NCBI GenBank assembly: GCA_023437715.1
Contig: JAEZFK010000035.1
Coordinates: 62,001-126,000, forward strand
Direction of reading: 5' to 3'
Length of the DNA stretch: 64,000 nucleotides
Source of the DNA: Bacillota bacterium
Lineage (GTDB): Bacteria; Bacillota; Clostridia; Lachnospirales; Lachnospiraceae
This document shows, piece by piece, positions 26,384 to 35,319 of the stretch. A program made the translations under genes and the position numbers. The notes beneath the pieces were generated by a model. That model ran no database searches and was not told the DNA's origin. It was given only the letters and a program-made list of their open reading frames with translations. The number at the start of each line of letters is the position of its first letter. Position 1 is the first letter of the stretch.

Positions 26384-27178
26384 CTATATTTTCTCACATT
26401 TCTGGAAGCAGGCATCAGCCGCCTTTATGACAGCATTGCGAAAGCCGTATTCCTCCAGGGCGGAAACTGCCGCAATGGTGGTTCCTCCGGGGGAGCATAC
26501 CTTATCCTTCAGCGCGCCGGGATGCTCTCCTGTTTCCAGGACCATTTTGGCACTGCCGAGAATGGTCTGGGCGGCCATTTCATAAGCGGCATCCCTGGGC
26601 AGTCCGTACTTCACCCCGCTGTCGGCCAGGGCCTCGATAAACATGTATACATAAGCCGGTGAGCTTCCGCTGACGCATACCACCGCATTCATCAGACGCT
26701 CTTCCACGATCCTCATTTTTCCCAGGGAGTGGAAAATATCGGCAATGGATTTTTCCTCTTCTTCGGAAAAGGCCTTTCTATCGTAGCAGACCCCTGTCAT
26801 TCCCTCGCCTAAAAGAGCCGGAGTGTTTGGCATGGCCCGGACCACCCGTTTTTCCTCGCCCAGCTTTTCCTTCAACTGCTCTATGGCGATGCCGGGGGCA
26901 ATGGAAATGATCACGTTCTTTTCTGTTACCACTTCCCGGATGTCCTTTAATACAGGATCAAAATACTGGGGCTTGATGGCCAGGACAATGTATTTTGCTC
27001 CTGCCGCACAGCGGGCGTTGCTGCTTTCGTGGGCCACTCCCAGCTCCTTTGTGATCCGGGCGCAGAGGTCTTCATTTACGTCTGTAAAGATAATATCCTC
27101 TTTTTCATATACCTTCAGCAAGCCCTTTAGAATTGCAGAGCCCATATTTCCAATTCCGATGATCCCTATTTTTGCCAT
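26384..27178 (-). CDS. proC: Pyrroline-5-carboxylate reductase
   Basis: 264 residues. The NAD(P) Rossmann motif is IGIIGIGNMGSAIL at the N-terminus. AMPNTPALLGEGMTG and the C-terminal signature CSPGGTTIAAVSALEEYGFR are both present. It makes proline from pyrroline-5-carboxylate. AGGAGGATGAG lies before the ATG. No proA/proB is nearby. It leads a minus-strand run with the NUDIX gene, spoIIM and xerD. Confidence 0.95.
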   Translation of the reverse strand: MAKIGIIGIGNMGSAILKGLLKVYEKEDIIFTDVNEDLCARITKELGVAHESSNARCAAGAKYIVLAIKPQYFDPVLKDIREVVTEKNVIISIAPGIAIEQLKEKLGEEKRVVRAMPNTPALLGEGMTGVCYDRKAFSEEEEKSIADIFHSLGKMRIVEERLMNAVVCVSGSSPAYVYMFIEALADSGVKYGLPRDAAYEMAAQTILGSAKMVLETGEHPGALKDKVCSPGGTTIAAVSALEEYGFRNAVIKAADACFQKCEKI

Positions 27179-27328
27179 AATCTCATCCTCCTGACCGTGA
27201 TTTAAGTTCTGAAACCATTTAGCACCATTTTAGCACTATTTTTTCCAATGTCAATCAGGGCATCGCTCTTCAAGAGAACTACAGCCGCAAAATACAAAGC
27301 CCCATACACCTGATTTTCTATCCCATAC

Positions 27329-27357
27329 TTGCTTTTCCATGCCAGATGGAATACAAT
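27329..27357 (+). promoter_or_regulatory. Promoter of the DMT exporter with dyad in the spacer
   Basis: TTGCTT (27329-27334), a 17-bp spacer and TACAAT (27352-27357). The spacer itself is an inverted repeat, TTCCAT-gccag-ATGGAA. Confidence 0.55.
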
Positions 27358-27360
27358 GAT

Positions 27361-27383
27361 TATATCCCCCCATAGGGGATATA
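27361..27383 (+). promoter_or_regulatory. Palindrome at the start point, CsoR-like operator candidate
   Basis: TATATCCCC (27361-27369) and GGGGATATA (27375-27383) are perfect arms around CCATA. G/C-tract palindromes flanked by AT, at the start point, are the kind bound by CsoR/FrmR-family repressors. The assignment to that family is an inference from shape only. Confidence 0.4.
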
Positions 27384-27396
27384 GGAGGTGAAGTAT

Positions 27397-28386
27397 ATGA
27401 AGCGCAGTCATGAGTATTCACAGACGTCCATTCACGGATCATCCCCTGCTACCAGAGGCCCTGAACCAATAAAAAATAATAAAGGGAACATGTTAAGCTC
27501 AAGGCGCACAAGGGCGGCATTATCCGCTGTTTTGGCAGCCGCCTTATACGCAATCAATTCTCCCTTATCAAAGCTGATGCTTGAGAAAATCCCGGCGGCC
27601 ATGATGGCTGCCCTTTTGTACCTGGGGGCGGGAACCGGCCTTTTTGCCGCAGGTGTTGTTCAGAAGAAAATGGGAAAAGGGCAGAAAGAACTGCCCCTTA
27701 CCAAAAAAGAGCTTCCCTACACCGCAGGCATGGTTATTCTTGACATAGCAGCTCCCATATTCCTGATGCTGGGGCTTACAAAGACGACGGCAGCAAACGC
27801 TTCTCTGCTTAACAACTTTGAAATTGTCACCACCTCCATGATCGCCCTGTGGGTCTTTAAGGAAACCATTTCCAAACGGCTGTGGGCGGCCATCGGGCTC
27901 ATCACCCTGGCCAGCATTCTTCTTTCCATCGAGGATGCGGGCAGCCTTTCTTTTTCCCTTGGTTCCCTCTTTGTAATACTGGCCTGCGTTTGCTGGGGCC
28001 TTGAAAACAACTGCACCAGAATGCTGTCCTCGAAAAATCCGCTGCAAATTGTTGTGATAAAGGGGTTGGGTTCCGGGTCCGGCTCCCTGATTATCGCCTT
28101 GGCCGCGGGAGAAACCGTAAGCCATGCAGCCTATCTCTTCCTTGCGCTGATCCTTGGATTTGTCACCTATGGTTTAAGCATATTTTTTTATATTTATGCC
28201 CAAAGAGATTTGGGAGCTGCAAAGACCAGCGCATACTATGGGGTAGCGCCTTTCATCGGCACCGCCCTGTCTCTTGCGGTATTCCGGGAGCTTCCCTCCG
28301 CTTTCTTTATGATCGCCCTGCTGGTCATGATTGCCGGAACTTATTTTGCTTCTGCGGATAATAAAGAAGAGGAAAGCAGCAGATGA
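27397..28386 (+). CDS. DMT superfamily (EamA) transporter
   Basis: About 329 residues with ten predicted membrane segments in two EamA repeats; AALYAINSPLSKLMLEKIPA is the first and the second begins near SLGSLFVILACVCWGLENN. The family exports amino acids, purines or other metabolites. AGGAGGTG lies 6 nt before ATG 27397 and is the strongest start signal. That gives a hydrophilic 31-residue leader (MKRSHEYSQTSIHGSS...) unusual for the family; the next start, ATG 27490 (MLSSRRTRAALS, behind AAAGGG), would give a normal 298-residue protein. It ends five bases before the convergent nitroreductase gene. Confidence 0.85.
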   Translation: MKRSHEYSQTSIHGSSPATRGPEPIKNNKGNMLSSRRTRAALSAVLAAALYAINSPLSKLMLEKIPAAMMAALLYLGAGTGLFAAGVVQKKMGKGQKELPLTKKELPYTAGMVILDIAAPIFLMLGLTKTTAANASLLNNFEIVTTSMIALWVFKETISKRLWAAIGLITLASILLSIEDAGSLSFSLGSLFVILACVCWGLENNCTRMLSSKNPLQIVVIKGLGSGSGSLIIALAAGETVSHAAYLFLALILGFVTYGLSIFFYIYAQRDLGAAKTSAYYGVAPFIGTALSLAVFRELPSAFFMIALLVMIAGTYFASADNKEEESSR

Positions 28387-28391
28387 AAGGG

Positions 28392-29057
28392 CTATGCCCA
28401 GTTAAAATTATCTTTCCCTGCTCCAATTTCAAAATGCCTTTTTACGATTCCCAAATCCACCTTTGAATAAAAGCCGCCTGTTGATTTTGCGGACACCTTA
28501 TCTCCGGAAAGTGTAATCAGGAATTTCTGCTGGTTTACTGCGGTGGGAGCAAGCAATGCGGCTTTCATGCCGTTTGCAAACCAGTCGGGCATGCTGCCCT
28601 CTACCCTGCAAAGCTGGTTTAAGGGCTTGCTTTTATGAGCCACACCCTGTGTCCTTCCGTAGCCCAGGGATAGCACGCAGACCAGCTTTTCTCCCTTTTC
28701 AACCACACAGCGGCTTTTTCCCTTGCTGAAGGTCAGAGCCACCCAGCAGGTATTTAACCCCAGCTGCTGCGCCTTTAAGGCCACCTGCTCGCCGTAGTAT
28801 CCAACCCTTTCCTCCAATGCAGAACCCTTTTTTCCTATGAGAGCCACATAGTTTTTCACATTGTTAAACTTTCCATAATGCGCCATAAGACCGCCGAAAG
28901 CGTCCGGCTCATCTTTGACAAGCTGCATATGAAGCCCGCTTTTTGCGTTGCAGAGGATGATCTCTTCCTGAAGCTTTGAAATAACATCCGGTTCCAGCTT
29001 TTTGTCCGTATAATCCCGCACGGAATGGCGGTTTTCTATTGCCTGCATCATGTCCAT
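28392..29057 (-). CDS. Nitroreductase family protein
   Basis: 221 residues. The N-terminal AIENRHSVRDYTDKKLEP is the classical FMN-binding start. A YYGEQVALKAQQLGLNTCW segment and an ALLAPTAVNQQKFLI segment further on fit the putative nitroreductase (TM1586-like) group, in which two half-domains are fused. These flavoproteins reduce nitro- or quinone compounds; the substrate is unknown. The ATG at 29057 follows AGGGGAATTG. The frame could extend two codons to a TTG. It is convergent with the DMT exporter with no terminator between them. Confidence 0.82.
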   Translation of the reverse strand: MDMMQAIENRHSVRDYTDKKLEPDVISKLQEEIILCNAKSGLHMQLVKDEPDAFGGLMAHYGKFNNVKNYVALIGKKGSALEERVGYYGEQVALKAQQLGLNTCWVALTFSKGKSRCVVEKGEKLVCVLSLGYGRTQGVAHKSKPLNQLCRVEGSMPDWFANGMKAALLAPTAVNQQKFLITLSGDKVSAKSTGGFYSKVDLGIVKRHFEIGAGKDNFNWA

Positions 29058-29168
29058 AAGCAATTCCCCTGATCATTAATTTTTTTGATTTTCCATCATT
29101 ATATTTGGATTATTATACCATAAATTCTGCATAATTTTGCATAATGGAGAAAAAAATAATTTTCCCTA

Positions 29169-29197
29169 TTGACATTTTAACTGCCGGCTCATATACT
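29169..29197 (+). promoter_or_regulatory. trp operon promoter
   Basis: TTGACA (29169-29174), a 17-bp spacer and TATACT (29192-29197). It directly precedes the T-box leader. Confidence 0.85.
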
Positions 29198-29203
29198 GTA
29201 AAA

Positions 29204-29512
29204 AACAAAGCGATAAACTGTTGAGCAGGAGTAAGTAAGATTATTTCATCATGCACAGAGAGCTTCCGGTTGGTGAGAGGAAGCGTTGGTGTCTGATCTG
29301 AATGGACCTGCGAGGGCGGCTTGAAACCGGATTTTTCAGGGAGTAGATGCTGACGGGTTTCCTATCCGTTATCAAGGGGAGGCACATGTTGGTGTGCTAG
29401 AAAGCGGAAGAAGTATATCTTCTTCAATCAGGGTGGTACCGCGGAGCGCAAATTTAAGCTTTCCGTCCCTCTTTTCCATAGGAATGTGGATGAGGGACGG
29501 AAGGCTTTTTTA
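29204..29512 (+). promoter_or_regulatory. Tryptophan T-box riboswitch
   Basis: The T-box sequence AGGGTGGTACCGCGG (29430-29444) is exact. The specifier candidate in stem I is TGG (29303-29305) in the context CTGAATGGACC, followed by the usual A, which reads tryptophan. The terminator hairpin TTCCGTCCCTC/GAGGGACGGAA runs 29461-29502, with a T run at 29506-29511. Uncharged tRNA-Trp should stabilise the antiterminator and switch on the trp genes. The codon identity matches the downstream operon exactly. Confidence 0.95.
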
Positions 29513-29523
29513 TTGTATAGGAA

Positions 29524-29575
29524 AGTCCGCCCTATACGGTAAAAACCCTCCGGGGGATGCGGACTCTTTATTATA
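29524..29575 (+). terminator. Second hairpin between the T-box and trpE
   Basis: AGTCCGC (29524-29530) and GCGGACT (29559-29565) pair around an inner CCCTCCGGGGG element, followed by CTTTATTATA. It lies 12 nt past the T-box terminator. It could be a second terminator or protect the processed 5' end of the mRNA. Confidence 0.5.
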
Positions 29576-29613
29576 TCCCGGAAACAGACAGTAGAAGAAA
29601 GGAGCATTTCACC

Positions 29614-31095
29614 ATGAACATTACGCCGGATTGCAAGGAAATCGAAGCGCTTGCAGCTTCCTATCCCATTATCCCGGTCTGCAGGGAAATCTTTGCAGAC
29701 ATTGTTACCCCCATTACCCTGCTGCGCAAAATCGCAGCCTTAAGCAGCCGCTATTACCTGCTTGAAAGTATTGAGGGCGGCGAGAACTGGGGCCGCTACT
29801 CTTTCCTGGGGTATGATCCGGTCCTTAAGGTCACCTGTAAGGACCAGGTTGTCACGGTGCACCGCTTCGAGGGCCAGGGGACCCCGGCAGAGGACCGGGT
29901 GATCCATACCGCAGAGCCCTACGATGTGCTCCGGGATATTTTAAAGGATTACCGTTCCCCGAAGCTTCCCGGACTGCCTCCATTTACCGGAGGGTTTGTA
30001 GGTTATTTTGCCTATTCCATGATCGGATATGCGGAGCCCGTTCTGTCCATCAAAAAGGGCAGCTGCAATGACTTTGATCTGATGCTTTTTGATACGGTTA
30101 TCGCCTACGATCATTTGAAGCAGAAAATCAGTCTTGTGGTCAATATGAAAACCGACCGGGTCATGGAAAACTACGGAAAGGCCTGTGCAAGGCTGGAAAG
30201 CATTGCGGCTATGATCGGGGAAAATACTCCCTTAAAGAAATCCGCTGTCACAGGCAGACCCCAGTTTTGCTGCAATGTGACGAAAGAGGAGTTCTGCTCC
30301 ATGGTGGAGCGGGCAAAGGAATACATCGTGGACGGAGACATCTTCCAGGCAGTCCTGTCCAGACAGTTTACAAGCGATTATCAGGACAGTCTTTTAAATG
30401 CCTACCGGGTCTTAAGGACTACCAATCCTTCTCCCTACATGGTATATCTGCACATGGATGACTTGGAGATCATGAGCACCTCGCCGGAAACCCTGGTCCG
30501 TTTAAAGGACGGACGGCTCACCACTTTCCCGGTGGCTGGCTCCAGGCCAAGAGGAAAGACCGCGGAGGAGGACCGGCGGCTGGAGGAGGAGCTTCTTGCC
30601 GATGAAAAGGAGCTGGCAGAGCACAACATGCTGGTGGACTTGGGAAGAAATGACCTGGGACGGATCGCAGCCTTTTCCACAGTGGAGGTCACCGGCTACA
30701 AGATGATCCACCGCTACTCCCGGATCATGCACATCTGCTCCCAGGTGGAGGCGGACATCACCCCTGACCGGGATGCTTTCCACGCCATTGAGGCAGTGCT
30801 TCCGGCAGGCACCCTGTCCGGGGCTCCGAAAATCCGGGCCTGTGAAATCATTGAGGAGCTGGAATCAGAGCCCAGGGGAATTTACGGAGGGGCTCTCGGA
30901 TACATCGACTTTACAGGAAACATGGATACCTGCATTGCCATACGCATGGCGGTGAAAAGCCAGGGAAAGGTGTACGTCCAGGCAGGAGGCGGCATCGTGG
31001 CGGACAGCGTACCTGAAACAGAATATGAGGAATCGGCAAACAAGGCAAAGGCCGTAATCCGGGCCATTGAAACAGCCGGGGAGGTGAATGACTGA
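29614..31095 (+). CDS. trpE: Anthranilate synthase component I
   Basis: 493 residues. The tryptophan feedback site LLESIEGGENWGRYSFLG is near residue 50. The chorismate-binding domain has DIFQAVLSRQF, FPVAGSRPRGKT, LVDLGRNDLGR, and AGTLSGAPK, all intact. It uses chorismate and glutamine-derived ammonia to form anthranilate with TrpG. The start at ATG 29614 follows AAAGGAGC; earlier in-frame codons lie in the second leader hairpin. The last codon overlaps trpG by one base, so subunit synthesis is coupled. Confidence 0.96.
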   Translation: MNITPDCKEIEALAASYPIIPVCREIFADIVTPITLLRKIAALSSRYYLLESIEGGENWGRYSFLGYDPVLKVTCKDQVVTVHRFEGQGTPAEDRVIHTAEPYDVLRDILKDYRSPKLPGLPPFTGGFVGYFAYSMIGYAEPVLSIKKGSCNDFDLMLFDTVIAYDHLKQKISLVVNMKTDRVMENYGKACARLESIAAMIGENTPLKKSAVTGRPQFCCNVTKEEFCSMVERAKEYIVDGDIFQAVLSRQFTSDYQDSLLNAYRVLRTTNPSPYMVYLHMDDLEIMSTSPETLVRLKDGRLTTFPVAGSRPRGKTAEEDRRLEEELLADEKELAEHNMLVDLGRNDLGRIAAFSTVEVTGYKMIHRYSRIMHICSQVEADITPDRDAFHAIEAVLPAGTLSGAPKIRACEIIEELESEPRGIYGGALGYIDFTGNMDTCIAIRMAVKSQGKVYVQAGGGIVADSVPETEYEESANKAKAVIRAIETAGEVND

Positions 31096-31676
31096 TGATT
31101 CTCTTAATTGATAATTACGACAGCTTTTCCTATAACCTGGTCCAGATGTTCGGAAGCATAAATCCCCATATCAGGGTCATACGAAACGATGAAATGACAA
31201 CAGAGGAAATCAGGGACCTTTCTCCCAGCCACATCATCCTTTCCCCAGGTCCCGGCTATCCAAAGGATGCAGGCGTGTGCGAGGACGTGGTTCGAAAGCT
31301 TGGAAAGGATATTCCCATTCTGGGGGTGTGCCTGGGCCATCAGGGAATCTGCGAGGTCTACGGAGCGGAGATCACCCACGCCAGAAAGCTGATGCATGGG
31401 AAGCAGAGCGTTCTCACCATTGACTCCTCTGACCCATTATTTAAGGGACTGCCGGAAAGGCTTCCGGCGGCCAGATACCACTCTCTCATCGCCGGAAAGG
31501 AATCTCTTCCTGACTGCCTGGCCGTTATCGCAGCCGACGACATGGGGGAAATCATGGCAGTTAAACATAAGGACTATCCCGTCTATGGGCTTCAGTTTCA
31601 CCCGGAATCCATTTTAACACCAGACGGAAAGACGATTCTTGAAAATTTTTTATCCATAGATTTTCCTATCCATTAA
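31095..31676 (+). CDS. trpG: Anthranilate synthase component II (glutamine amidotransferase)
   Basis: 193 residues of class I amidotransferase. The nucleophile Cys is in GVCLGHQGICEVYG near residue 79, with the His-Glu pair in LQFHPESIL near 172. LIDNYDSFSYNLVQ opens the protein. It feeds ammonia to TrpE. ATG 31095 overlaps the trpE stop. The same subunit may also serve folate synthesis (PabA), since no pab gene is seen here. Confidence 0.95.
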   Translation: MILLIDNYDSFSYNLVQMFGSINPHIRVIRNDEMTTEEIRDLSPSHIILSPGPGYPKDAGVCEDVVRKLGKDIPILGVCLGHQGICEVYGAEITHARKLMHGKQSVLTIDSSDPLFKGLPERLPAARYHSLIAGKESLPDCLAVIAADDMGEIMAVKHKDYPVYGLQFHPESILTPDGKTILENFLSIDFPIH

Positions 31677-31700
31677 TCATTAATAAAGGAGGCAGGCAAA

Positions 31701-32720
31701 ATGATACAGCAGGCAATTCACGAGGTAATCTCAGGTCAGGATTTAAGCTTTGAAGCCGCCAAGGAGGTCATGAACGAGATCATGAGCGGGGAAACCACTC
31801 CGGCCCAGATGGCCGCGTTTTTAACCGGACTTCGGATGAAAGGGGAAACCATTGATGAAATAACGGCATGCGCCACAGTCATGCGGGAAAAGGCCTTAAA
31901 GCTGGAGCCGGACTTTCCGGTCATCGACATTGTTGGAACCGGAGGAGACGAGGCCGGAACCTTTAACATCTCCACCACCAGCGCATTTGTGGTGGCCGCA
32001 GGCGGCGTTCCTGTGGCAAAGCACGGAAACCGCAGCGTTTCCAGCAAAAGCGGGGCCGCTGATGTGCTGGAGCATTTAGGAGTGAATTTAAATCTTACGG
32101 CAGACCAGTCAGGAAAGATTTTAACGGAAACCGGCATGTGCTTCCTCTTTGCCCAGGCCTACCACTCCTCCATGAAATATGCAGGCCCGGTCCGCAAGGA
32201 GCTGGGGATACGGACCATTTTCAATATTCTTGGGCCTCTTTCCAATCCGGCAGGAGCCACCATGCAGCTTCTGGGCGTTTACGACAGGAAGCTGGTAGAT
32301 CCCCTGGCCCAGGTCTTAAGCAACCTGGGCGTAAAGCGGGGGCTGGTAGTCTGCGGGGATGACGGACTTGACGAGGCCACCATGACAGGTCCCACCCAGG
32401 TATGTGAAATCCGTTTCGGAGAGCTGACCCGGTATGAGATCACCCCGGAGCAGTTCGGTTTCAAGCGGTGCACCCTGCCGGAGCTGGTGGGCGGAACCCC
32501 TGAGGACAACGCACAGATCACAAGGGATATTTTAAACGGAACGCTTACGGGGCCTAAGCGGGACATCGTTATCTTAAACTCTGCCTTAAGCCTGTATCTG
32601 GGAATTGATGACTGTTCCATCGAAGACTGCCTGGAAAAGGCCTCCTACCTCATCAGTTCCGGAAAAGCCGCTGCTAAGCTGGAGGAGTTTGTAAACGCTA
32701 CAAAAGAGGTGGCGTCATGA
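31701..32720 (+). CDS. trpD: Anthranilate phosphoribosyltransferase
   Basis: 339 residues, standard length. The signature DIVGTGGDEAGTFNISTT (PRPP loop) is near residue 74-92 and AKHGNRSVSSKSGAADVLE follows. It transfers the phosphoribosyl group to anthranilate. AAAGGAGGC precedes ATG 31701. It overlaps trpC by four bases. Confidence 0.96.
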   Translation: MIQQAIHEVISGQDLSFEAAKEVMNEIMSGETTPAQMAAFLTGLRMKGETIDEITACATVMREKALKLEPDFPVIDIVGTGGDEAGTFNISTTSAFVVAAGGVPVAKHGNRSVSSKSGAADVLEHLGVNLNLTADQSGKILTETGMCFLFAQAYHSSMKYAGPVRKELGIRTIFNILGPLSNPAGATMQLLGVYDRKLVDPLAQVLSNLGVKRGLVVCGDDGLDEATMTGPTQVCEIRFGELTRYEITPEQFGFKRCTLPELVGGTPEDNAQITRDILNGTLTGPKRDIVILNSALSLYLGIDDCSIEDCLEKASYLISSGKAAAKLEEFVNATKEVAS

Positions 32721-33517
32721 TTTTAGATACCCTGGCAGCCGCTTCTAAAAAACGGGCGGAAGCCGCAAAAGAAAAAATCTCCTTAAAGGAAATGGAAAAG
32801 CTGGCCTTTCTGGCCTGTGAGGAAACAAAGGGGAATGGACTTCCCTTTGAAAAGGCCCTCTCCTCCCCTGATATCTCCTTTATCTGTGAGGTGAAGCGGG
32901 CTTCTCCCTCCAAAGGGCTCATTGCTCCGGATTTTCCCTATACAGAGATTGCTCAGGACTATGAAAATGCCGGAGCAGGTGCAATATCCGTTCTCACAGA
33001 GCCGGAATACTTCCTGGGAAGCAATGATTATCTGACGGAAATCAGCCGGAAGGTCACTCTCCCGCTTCTCAGAAAGGATTTCACTGTAGACCCTTATCAG
33101 ATTTATGAAGCTAAGGCCATAGGCGCTTCGGCTGTACTTCTCATCTGTGCCCTGCTGGACACAGAGGCCTTAAGGGATGGAATCAGGCTGTGTGACAGCC
33201 TCGGCTTAAGTGCCCTGGTAGAAGCTCATGACGAAAGGGAAATCCATTCCGCCCTTTCCGCCGGAGCCCGGATCATCGGGGTCAACAACCGGAATTTGAA
33301 AACCTTTGAGGTGGATTTTGACAATTCCATCCGGCTGAGAAATATGGTTCCTGACCAGGTGCTCTTTGTGGCGGAAAGCGGGATTCAGACAAAGGACCAT
33401 TTAAGGATTTTGGCAAAAGCCGGGGTGAATGCGGTCCTCATCGGAGAAAGCCTGATGCGGTCTCCGGATAAGAAAGAGATTATAGACGGATTTAAAAGGG
33501 CGGCCCGGGGAGAGTGA
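32717..33517 (+). CDS. trpC: Indole-3-glycerol-phosphate synthase
   Basis: 266 residues, a TIM barrel. The catalytic EVKRASPSKGLIAPDF, LLRKDFTVDPYQIYEA and GVNNRNLKTFEVD motifs are all present. It closes the indole ring by decarboxylation. The start overlaps trpD as ATGA; trpF follows after three bases. Confidence 0.96.
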   Translation: MILDTLAAASKKRAEAAKEKISLKEMEKLAFLACEETKGNGLPFEKALSSPDISFICEVKRASPSKGLIAPDFPYTEIAQDYENAGAGAISVLTEPEYFLGSNDYLTEISRKVTLPLLRKDFTVDPYQIYEAKAIGASAVLLICALLDTEALRDGIRLCDSLGLSALVEAHDEREIHSALSAGARIIGVNNRNLKTFEVDFDNSIRLRNMVPDQVLFVAESGIQTKDHLRILAKAGVNAVLIGESLMRSPDKKEIIDGFKRAARGE

Positions 33518-33520
33518 AAA

Positions 33521-34189
33521 ATGAAGATTAAAATATGCGGTCTGACCCGCAGGGAAGATGTTCTGGCAGTCAACCAGTGGAAGCCGGATTATGCAGGGCT
33601 GGTATTCGCCCCGGGAAAGCGGCAGCTTACGGCAGAAAAAGCCCGGGAGCTGAGAGAATTGCTGCTGCCTGAGATTCCATCCGTAGGCGTTTTTGTAAAC
33701 AGCCCCATGGAAAGCATCCTGTCACTGGCGGAAAATAGAACCATTGATCTCATCCAGCTTCACGGAGATGAAGATGGCGCTTACCTCCTGGAACTGAAAA
33801 AGCGCCTGTCCTCTCCCCTCCCCATTATAAAGGCCGTAAGGGTTCAAAGGACAGAGGATATGATCCGGGCGGAAGAGCTTCCCGCAGATTTCCTGCTTTT
33901 TGATACTTACACAAAGGGACTTTACGGCGGCAGCGGAAGGACCTTTGACTGGACCATGATACCCGCCATAAAAAAGCCCTGGTTCCTGGCCGGAGGAATC
34001 GGTTTCTCAAACATAAAGGATGCAATGAAAACAAAGGCCTTTTGCCTGGATTTAAGCAGTTCCCTGGAAACAGAGGGCAAAAAGGACCCGGAAAAAATCA
34101 AAGAAATCATACAAACATTGAGGAGTGAAAATCTATGTCAAAAGGAAGATTCGGACAGCACGGCGGACAGTTTATCCCCGAAACGCTGA
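33521..34189 (+). CDS. trpF: Phosphoribosylanthranilate isomerase
   Basis: 222 residues. KICGLTRREDVLAVN at the start has the catalytic Cys, and the late catalytic Asp lies in LLFDTYTKGLYGGSGRTFDW; LAGGIGFSNI forms the phosphate site. The final 18 or so residues are read from DNA that also encodes the start of trpB: the two genes overlap by 55 bases, so the tail (from LCQKEDSDS) is probably dispensable. It follows trpC closely and is co-transcribed. Confidence 0.94.
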   Translation: MKIKICGLTRREDVLAVNQWKPDYAGLVFAPGKRQLTAEKARELRELLLPEIPSVGVFVNSPMESILSLAENRTIDLIQLHGDEDGAYLLELKKRLSSPLPIIKAVRVQRTEDMIRAEELPADFLLFDTYTKGLYGGSGRTFDWTMIPAIKKPWFLAGGIGFSNIKDAMKTKAFCLDLSSSLETEGKKDPEKIKEIIQTLRSENLCQKEDSDSTADSLSPKR

Positions 34190-35319
34190 TGAACGCAGTA
34201 AATGAACTGGAAGAGGCATACGAGAAGTACAGCCATGACGAGGAGTTTTTAGCGGAGCTTTCAGACCTTAACAAGAAATATACGGGAAGACCTTCCCTGC
34301 TATACTATGCGGAACGGATGACCAAGGACTTAGGCGGCGCAAAGATCTATTTAAAGCGGGAGGATTTAAACCACACCGGCTCCCACAAGATCAACAATGC
34401 CCTGGGCCAGGTTCTTCTCGCCAAAAAGATGGGAAAAACCCGTGTCATCGCTGAAACAGGAGCCGGACAGCACGGCGTTGCAACGGCTACGGCCGCGGCT
34501 CTCATGGGAATGGAGTGCGAGGTTTTCATGGGCAAGGAGGACACGGACCGCCAGGCCTTAAATGTATTCCGCATGGAGCTTTTAGGCACAAAGGTTCACG
34601 CCGTTACCAGCGGCACCCAGACCTTAAAGGATGCGGTCAACGAGACCATGAGGGAATGGACCAGCCGGGTGGCGGACACCCACTATGTCTTAGGTTCTGT
34701 CATGGGCCCTCACCCATTTCCTACCATAGTCAGGGATTTCCAGAGCATCATCGGCAGGGAGGTCCGGGCACAGCTTCAGGAAGCAGAGGGAAAGCTGCCT
34801 GACGTGGTGATCGCCTGTGTGGGCGGCGGAAGCAATGCCATGGGAATTTTCCATGAGTTTGTAAATGAGCCGTCGGTAAAGCTCATAGGCTGCGAGGCTG
34901 CCGGACACGGCATTGAAACAGGAAAACACGCCGCAACCATTTCCACCGGCTCCCTTGGAATCTTCCACGGCATGAAATCCTATTTCTGCCAGGATGAGTA
35001 CGGCCAGATCGCTCCTGTCTTCTCCATTTCCGCAGGGCTTGATTATCCGGGCATCGGGCCGGAGCACGCAGCTCTCCACGATTCAGGAAGAGCCAGCTAC
35101 GTTCCCATTACGGACCAGGAATCTGTGGAAGCCTTTGAATACCTATCCCGTCTGGAAGGAATCATTCCGGCCATAGAAAGCGCCCATGCGGTAGCCTATG
35201 CCAGAAAGATCGCTCCCACCATGGGAAAGGATGAGGTCATTGTCATCAATTTATCCGGGCGGGGCGACAAGGATGTGGCAGCCATTGCCCGTTACAAGGG
35301 GGTTGAAATCTATGAGTAG
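34135..35319 (+). CDS. trpB: Tryptophan synthase beta chain
   Basis: 394 residues, the TrpB1 type. The PLP lysine is in HTGSHKINNALGQ near residue 84, the catalytic Glu in AETGAGQHGVA, and the phosphate-binding glycine loop in CVGGGSNAMGIF. It joins indole to serine. GAGGAGTGAAAA precedes ATG 34135, within the end of trpF. Its last eight bases overlap the start of trpA. Confidence 0.96.
   Translation: MSKGRFGQHGGQFIPETLMNAVNELEEAYEKYSHDEEFLAELSDLNKKYTGRPSLLYYAERMTKDLGGAKIYLKREDLNHTGSHKINNALGQVLLAKKMGKTRVIAETGAGQHGVATATAAALMGMECEVFMGKEDTDRQALNVFRMELLGTKVHAVTSGTQTLKDAVNETMREWTSRVADTHYVLGSVMGPHPFPTIVRDFQSIIGREVRAQLQEAEGKLPDVVIACVGGGSNAMGIFHEFVNEPSVKLIGCEAAGHGIETGKHAATISTGSLGIFHGMKSYFCQDEYGQIAPVFSISAGLDYPGIGPEHAALHDSGRASYVPITDQESVEAFEYLSRLEGIIPAIESAHAVAYARKIAPTMGKDEVIVINLSGRGDKDVAAIARYKGVEIYE

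Noticed and set aside
27202..27411. 69-codon minus-strand frame upstream of proC
   Set aside because: The C-terminal part looks protein-like, but the frame covers the exporter's promoter and palindrome on the other strand and has no clear start.
29204..29512. Classical trp leader-peptide attenuator
   Set aside because: No short frame with tandem Trp codons was found; the exact T-box sequence and TGG specifier explain the leader better.
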